Shown one piece after another: positions 6,264 to 9,178 of a stretch of DNA of 9,178 bases (positions are counted from its first letter, which is position 1; every line of letters begins with the position of its first letter). This stretch comes from Propionicimonas sp. (GTDB taxonomy: Bacteria > Actinomycetota > Actinomycetes > Propionibacteriales > Propionibacteriaceae), in assembly GCA_031119515.1 (NCBI GenBank), contig JAVHXR010000084.1, positions 1 through 9,178 of the forward strand. Direction: 5' to 3'. The notes below the pieces were generated by a model. The model did no database searches. It saw nothing but the letters and a program-made list of their open reading frames with translations, and had not been told where the DNA came from. The position numbers and the translations under genes were made by a program.

Positions 6264-7390
6264 TCCCCGCGAAGGTAGAAGTCCTGGAGCTGGCGCGCGC
6301 AGTCGGCGGCGTCGTACCCCGCCGCCGCCACCTGGCCGGCGGTGTCGACCCGGGGCAGTGAGGCGGCGGCTGCGACCGCGTCCGCCCAGTCCGCGGGGTC
6401 CGCGGTGTCGGGCAGGAAGCTGCACCTGCCGGTGACGTCGATCTCGTCGGGAACGCCGGTGCTGCACACGCAGGGCAGCCCGGCGGCCTGTGCCTCCACC
6501 CCGGCGATGCCGAGGCCTTCGTTGCGGGAGGGCAGCAGGAACACGTCCATCGCCTGCAGCAGCCGGGCGATGTCGTGGCGGACGCCGAGGAAGCGCACCT
6601 GCCCGGCGATGCCGAGCCCTGCGGCGAGCGCCTCTGTCGCGGCGCGTTCCTCGCCGTCCCCGATGCACAACAACAGTGGCTGCGGCCCGTCGCCGGAGGA
6701 CCGACGGGCGACCTCGGCGAAGACCCGGAGCAGCAGCGCGTGGTTCTTCTCCCAGCTGAACCGGCCGACGTGGCCGAGAACCAGCTGGCCGGGGACGATC
6801 CCGAGCGCGGCGCGGACCTGCTCGCGGACCCCGGGGTCGTAGCGGAAGCCCGCGACGTCGATCCCGTTGCGCAGGATCCGAACCCCCGGTTGCGCGGTCG
6901 CCGGGAAGAGTGCCCGGGCGGCGGCGCGGGAACAGGCGAAGCGATGGGTGGGGCCGACCCGCAGCAGGGCGTCGAGCCCGCGCCGCACCGGCACCGCGAG
7001 TTCGGGCCGCACGGCGGTGTGGGAGTGCAGCACGACGGTGCGGGCACCGGCGAGCCGGGCCGTCCCGGCGTACAGCGCGTGGAAGGCCGAGCCGGTGTGG
7101 ATGTGGACGGTGCCGTAGCCGTGGTGGCGGACCAGGTCGAACAAGGAACGGATCGGTCCCAGCTTGGACAGGGCGGGTCCGTGGGTCGGTTCCACGATGC
7201 TGAACCGCGTCCCGCCGAGTTCGCTCAGGCGGTCGTCGTGCGGGCTCGGACCGGTCCGGTCGCCGATCGTCAGCAGGTCGAACCGAACCCGGTCGCGGTC
7301 GACGTTCTCCAGCATCGACATCACGAACGACTCGACGCCGCCGGTCGACCATTCACCGGGCTTGACGTGGAGGATGCGCTTGGCTGTCAT
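6254..7390 (-). CDS. GT4-family glycosyltransferase (EpsF-like)
   Basis: The gene encodes 378 residues, a normal GT-B length. An N-terminal loop STGGVESF (16-23), HIHTGSAFHALY (96-107) and VLHSHT (120-125) form the acceptor domain. NGID (175-178) starts the donor domain, HVGRFSWEKNH (207-217) carries the Arg/Lys that bind the nucleotide diphosphate, and NEGLGIAGVEAQAAGLP has the E291-x7-E299 signature of retaining GT4 enzymes. The protein is soluble and likely adds a hexose or N-acetylhexosamine from UDP- or GDP-sugar to the growing lipid-linked glycan. AGGAGG ends only 3 bases before ATG 7390, shorter than usual, yet the N-terminus (RILHVKPGEWSTGG) is in family register. It is last in the minus-strand block, separated from the carrier protein gene by a repeat-filled gap, so it may have its own promoter. 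Confidence 0.92.
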   Translation of the reverse strand: MTAKRILHVKPGEWSTGGVESFVMSMLENVDRDRVRFDLLTIGDRTGPSPHDDRLSELGGTRFSIVEPTHGPALSKLGPIRSLFDLVRHHGYGTVHIHTGSAFHALYAGTARLAGARTVVLHSHTAVRPELAVPVRRGLDALLRVGPTHRFACSRAAARALFPATAQPGVRILRNGIDVAGFRYDPGVREQVRAALGIVPGQLVLGHVGRFSWEKNHALLLRVFAEVARRSSGDGPQPLLLCIGDGEERAATEALAAGLGIAGQVRFLGVRHDIARLLQAMDVFLLPSRNEGLGIAGVEAQAAGLPCVCSTGVPDEIDVTGRCSFLPDTADPADWADAVAAAASLPRVDTAGQVAAAGYDAADCARQLQDFYLRGEPA

Positions 7391-7500
7391 CTGCCTCCTG
7401 CCTGTGCTGTGTCACGTCCGGGCCTCGGGCCGGAGATCCCGGCGTTCGCCGGGATGACGGTCGAAGGGCCGTGTGGACGATGGTAGGCGTCCCGCGCCCA
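7391..7500 (-). other. Leader region of the GT4 gene
   Basis: No gene is seen here. It holds the AGGAGG ribosome binding site (7394-7399), a small GGCC-TCG-GGCC inverted repeat (7421-7431), a complete REP-like palindrome (7433-7460), and a minus-strand TACCAT (7480-7485) that fits a -10 box but has no -35. If that box is used, the GT4 mRNA would start near 7473 and carry the palindrome in its leader. This promoter call is weak. Confidence 0.3.
7433..7460 (-). repeat. REP-like palindromic element, inverted copy
   Basis: GATCCCGGCGTTCGCCGGGAT contains ATCCCGGCG and CGCCGGGAT, which are exact reverse complements (9-bp stem, 2-base loop; 7436-7455). Read on the minus strand it begins CCGTCATCCCGG and ends GGGATCTC, the same edges as the units in the array at 7501-7788 but in the opposite orientation. 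Dispersed intergenic palindromes of this GTCAT...GATCT type occur in many bacterial genomes. Confidence 0.75.
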
Positions 7501-7788
7501 TGCCATCCCGGGCTCGCGCCTCACCGTCATCGCGGGCTTGCGCCTCACCGTCATCGCGGGCTTGCGCCTCACCGTCATCGCGGGCTTGCGCCGGGATCTC
7601 GGCGGCGGCGTCATCTCGGGCCTGTGCTGCGGTGTCATCGCGGGCCTGCCCCGGGATCTCGGCGGCGGCGTCATCTCGGGCCTGTGCTGCGGCGTCATCG
7701 CGGGCTTGCCCCGGCATCTCGGTGGCGGTGTCGGCTCGGGTTTGCGCGGCATTTGTCATCCCGGGCTTGCCCCGGGATCTCCGGGTGG
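7501..7788. repeat. Tandem array of REP-like 24- and 36-base units
   Basis: The array is 288 bases. Units of 24 bases start at 7501, 7525, 7549, 7609, 7669 and 7729. Units of 36 bases start at 7573, 7633, 7693 and 7753. From 7549 on they alternate as four 60-base repeats. The copies at 7609-7668 and 7669-7728 differ at 4 of 60 positions by my count. Each unit begins with a form of GTCATCNCGGGCTTGC. The 36-base units add a right arm CCGGGATCTC plus a GGCGGCGG tail, while the 24-base units lack that arm. The last unit has a perfect ATCCCGGG/CCCGGGAT stem (7758-7778). Because every unit is a multiple of 12 bases, several frames stay open and give repetitive spurious ORFs. The array ends exactly at the base before the carrier-protein stop codon and fills the gap between two genes on the same strand. 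Confidence 0.9.
7758..7778 (-). terminator. Strong hairpin just after the acyl carrier protein gene
   Basis: ATCCCGGG and CCCGGGAT (8-bp stem, 5-base loop) lie 10 bases downstream of the carrier-protein stop on the minus strand. It is the best-preserved unit of the repeat array. It could act as a terminator, attenuator or 3' stabiliser that sets carrier-protein mRNA apart from GT4 mRNA. No U-run follows, so intrinsic termination is unproven. Confidence 0.35.
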
Positions 7789-8046
7789 TCAGGCGCCGGC
7801 CAGCTTGCCGTCGACGAAGTCCGTCAGGGTACCGACCGTCTCGAACAGGTCCGCCCCGAACTCGTCGTCGTCGATGGTGATCTCGAACCGGTCCTCGATG
7901 GCGCCCACCAGCGCCACCACGCCGAACGAGTCCAGTTCGGGCAGCGCACCGAACAGTGCGGTCCCCGGCTGCAGGTCCTCGGGGGACTGCTGCAGCTCGA
8001 GGGTGTCGATCAGCACCTCGCGGACGGCGCTCAGGGTGTCGGGCAT
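7789..8046 (-). CDS. Acyl carrier protein
   Basis: The gene encodes 85 residues, acidic, with the four-helix carrier protein pattern: an amphipathic first helix (LSAVREVLIDTLEL), a loop with GTALFGALPELDSFGVVAL, and a C-terminal FEITIDDDEFGADLFETVGTLTDFV. Ser40 in ELDSFG is the likely attachment site for 4'-phosphopantetheine (DSF in place of the common DSL). AAGGAG (8052-8057) lies 5 bases before ATG 8046. The gene follows the decarboxylase stop by 16 bases, so the two are almost surely co-transcribed. Housekeeping AcpP usually sits with fatty-acid genes and this one does not. It more likely carries a special acyl or aminoacyl group for the polysaccharide locus, as in exosortase A-type gene clusters where a ligase, decarboxylase and carrier protein occur together. 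The cargo is unknown. Confidence 0.88.
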   Translation of the reverse strand: MPDTLSAVREVLIDTLELQQSPEDLQPGTALFGALPELDSFGVVALVGAIEDRFEITIDDDEFGADLFETVGTLTDFVDGKLAGA

Positions 8047-8062
8047 GCGGGCTCCTTCAGGG

Positions 8063-9178
8063 CTAGACGAGGACTTCCGCCGGGGCGGGGTGTCCGAGGA
8101 AGGCGGTCGGGGAGGCGGTGAGGCCGTAGGCCCCGGCCTGGAAGATGACGACCAGGTCGCCGATCCGCGCGTCCGGCAGTTCGACGTCGTCCCCGAGCAG
8201 GTCGAGCGGGGTGCACAGGCAGCCGACCACGGTCATGCCGGAGTCGGCCGGCGCGTCGATCCGGTTGCCGACGACGAGCGGGTAATTGCGGCGGATCGCC
8301 TGCCCGAAGTTCCCGGACGCCGCCAGCTGGTGGTGCATCCCGCCGTCGACGACGAGGTACGTCCGGCCGCGGGAGACCTTCCGGTCGAGCACCCGGGTGA
8401 CGTAGACGCCGCACTCGCCGACCAGGTACCGGCCGAGTTCGATCACCGGGCTGGCCTGCGGGAACCGCTCGGCGATCGTCCCGTCGACGAGCTCCGCGAG
8501 CGGTCCGGCCACCGCCGACAGGTCGAGCGGGTGGTCCCGCTCGGTGTAGGGGATGCCGAACCCGCCGCCGAGATTGAGGTAGCGCAGCGGCGTCGGCAGG
8601 TTCTCGGCCAGCGCCGTGACGAGGTCGACCGTGCGCTGCTGGGCCTCCGCGATGATCGCGGCGTTGAGGTTCTGGGAGCCGGCGAAGACGTGGAAGCCGA
8701 GGACGTCCACCCCGGCCGCCCGGTAGTCGGCAAGCACCTGCGGGACCACCTCGGCGTCGATGCCGAACTGTTGCGGTCCGCCGCCCATCCGCATCCCGGA
8801 GCCCTTGACGGCGAAGTCGGGGTTCACCCGGACGGCGACGGTCGGCACCAGCCCGAGTTCGTCGCCGGCGGCCACCACCCGGTCGAGCTCTGTGGTCGAC
8901 TCGACCTCGACGATGATCCCGGCCGCGACGGCCTGGCGGATCTCGGCCGGGGACTTGCCCGGGCCCGCGAAGCTGATCCGCCCGGGCGCGATCGTGGTGT
9001 CGAGAGCCGCCTGCAGTTCGAGGCCGGACGCGACGTCGATCCGGTCCACCCTGCGGGCCAGGTGCTGGACGACGGCCGGCATCGGATTGGCCTTCATCGC
9101 GAAGCTCAGCTCGACCCGGCCGGGCAACGCGGCCCGCAGCTCGTCCACCCTGCGGTCGAGCAGGCCGCGGTCGTAGGC
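8063..9178 (-). CDS. PLP-dependent decarboxylase, exosortase A system-associated type (5' partial)
   Basis: 371 residues are visible and the frame is open at the right window edge. The edge reads AYDRGLLDRRVDELRAALPG, normal near-N-terminal sequence for the family, so GTG 9148 is not the start and only a short N-terminus is missing. It is an alanine racemase-like barrel decarboxylase (ornithine/diaminopimelate decarboxylase fold III). FAMKANP carries the PLP-binding Lys (codon 9092-9094), followed by FHVFAGSQ, the phosphate loop GGGFGIPY, ELGRYLVGECG, and GCLCTPLDLL with the catalytic Cys (codon 8213-8215) from the opposite subunit. VDGGMHHQLAASGNFGQ and the CTPLD form resemble the decarboxylases named 'exosortase A system-associated', not true LysA, which usually has CESxD. 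It may decarboxylate an amino acid, perhaps one tethered to the downstream carrier protein. The substrate is not known. Confidence 0.87.
   Translation of the reverse strand, partial: AYDRGLLDRRVDELRAALPGRVELSFAMKANPMPAVVQHLARRVDRIDVASGLELQAALDTTIAPGRISFAGPGKSPAEIRQAVAAGIIVEVESTTELDRVVAAGDELGLVPTVAVRVNPDFAVKGSGMRMGGGPQQFGIDAEVVPQVLADYRAAGVDVLGFHVFAGSQNLNAAIIAEAQQRTVDLVTALAENLPTPLRYLNLGGGFGIPYTERDHPLDLSAVAGPLAELVDGTIAERFPQASPVIELGRYLVGECGVYVTRVLDRKVSRGRTYLVVDGGMHHQLAASGNFGQAIRRNYPLVVGNRIDAPADSGMTVVGCLCTPLDLLGDDVELPDARIGDLVVIFQAGAYGLTASPTAFLGHPAPAEVLV

Noticed and set aside
5260..7047. Long N-terminal extension of the minus-strand glycosyltransferase (up to 893 residues)
   Set aside because: The part above ATG 5259 lies antisense to the acyltransferase and out of frame in the GT4 gene. 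It has no family pattern, and a good ribosome binding site marks 5259 as the start.
7387..7759. Open frames across the repeat array giving regular proteins (for example RDDAAAQA or PAMTVRRK repeats)
   Set aside because: They follow from repeat units that are multiples of 12 bases without stop codons. They are open in several frames on both strands and have no ribosome binding site or known domain.
7501..7788. CRISPR array
   Set aside because: The repeats are contiguous with no unique spacers of constant length, and no cas gene is nearby.
7471..8121. Plus-strand open frame of 216 codons over the array and the carrier-protein gene
   Set aside because: Half is repeat translation (HRGLAP-type) and half is the antisense of the carrier-protein gene.
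9148..9148. GTG 9148 as the start of the decarboxylase gene
   Set aside because: The codons upstream to the window edge encode AYDRGLLDRR, which is normal conserved sequence for this family, so the true start is outside the window.

Overview
This is a high-GC window, roughly 70% by eye. It has GTG starts, strong G/C preference at third codon positions, and TANNNT-type -10 boxes with poor -35 boxes. These traits fit an Actinomycetota chromosome, possibly Propionibacteriales or a relative, but that placement is inferred from composition and family resemblance, not from a marker gene. The window lies inside a locus for making and exporting a surface polysaccharide or exopolysaccharide.

Layout. 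(1) A plus-strand block at 1-3735: the 3' part of an O-antigen ligase/polymerase-type membrane protein, a family 2 glycosyltransferase broken by an in-frame TAA, and a Wzx-type (MOP superfamily) flippase. (2) A minus-strand pair at 3719-5259: a family 2 glycosyltransferase with a C-terminal membrane segment, coupled by an ATGA overlap to a short NodB-type polysaccharide deacetylase. The deacetylase ends convergently inside the last codons of the flippase. (3) A single plus-strand GNAT-like acyltransferase gene at 5371-6234, probably with a leaderless start. (4) A minus-strand block at 6254-9178: a PLP-dependent decarboxylase of the 'exosortase A system-associated' type (5' end outside the window), a small acyl carrier protein, a 398-base non-coding gap filled mostly by a REP-like repeat array, and a GT4 glycosyltransferase.

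How the genes may work together. The glycosyltransferases would build a lipid-linked oligosaccharide at the inner membrane face and the flippase would move it out. The ligase/polymerase-type protein would join or polymerise it, and the deacetylase would remove N- or O-acetyl groups. The decarboxylase and carrier protein suggest that an amino-acid-derived or other acyl group is prepared on a carrier, and the GNAT-like protein is a candidate for transferring it to a sugar. That last step is a hypothesis.

The points most worth a second look are the in-frame TAA in the first glycosyltransferase, the 12-base-modular repeat array between the carrier protein and GT4 genes, the palindrome that contains the stop codons of two convergent genes, and the putative carrier-protein decoration module. 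I saw no tRNA, rRNA, CRISPR array, transposase, integrase or plasmid origin.
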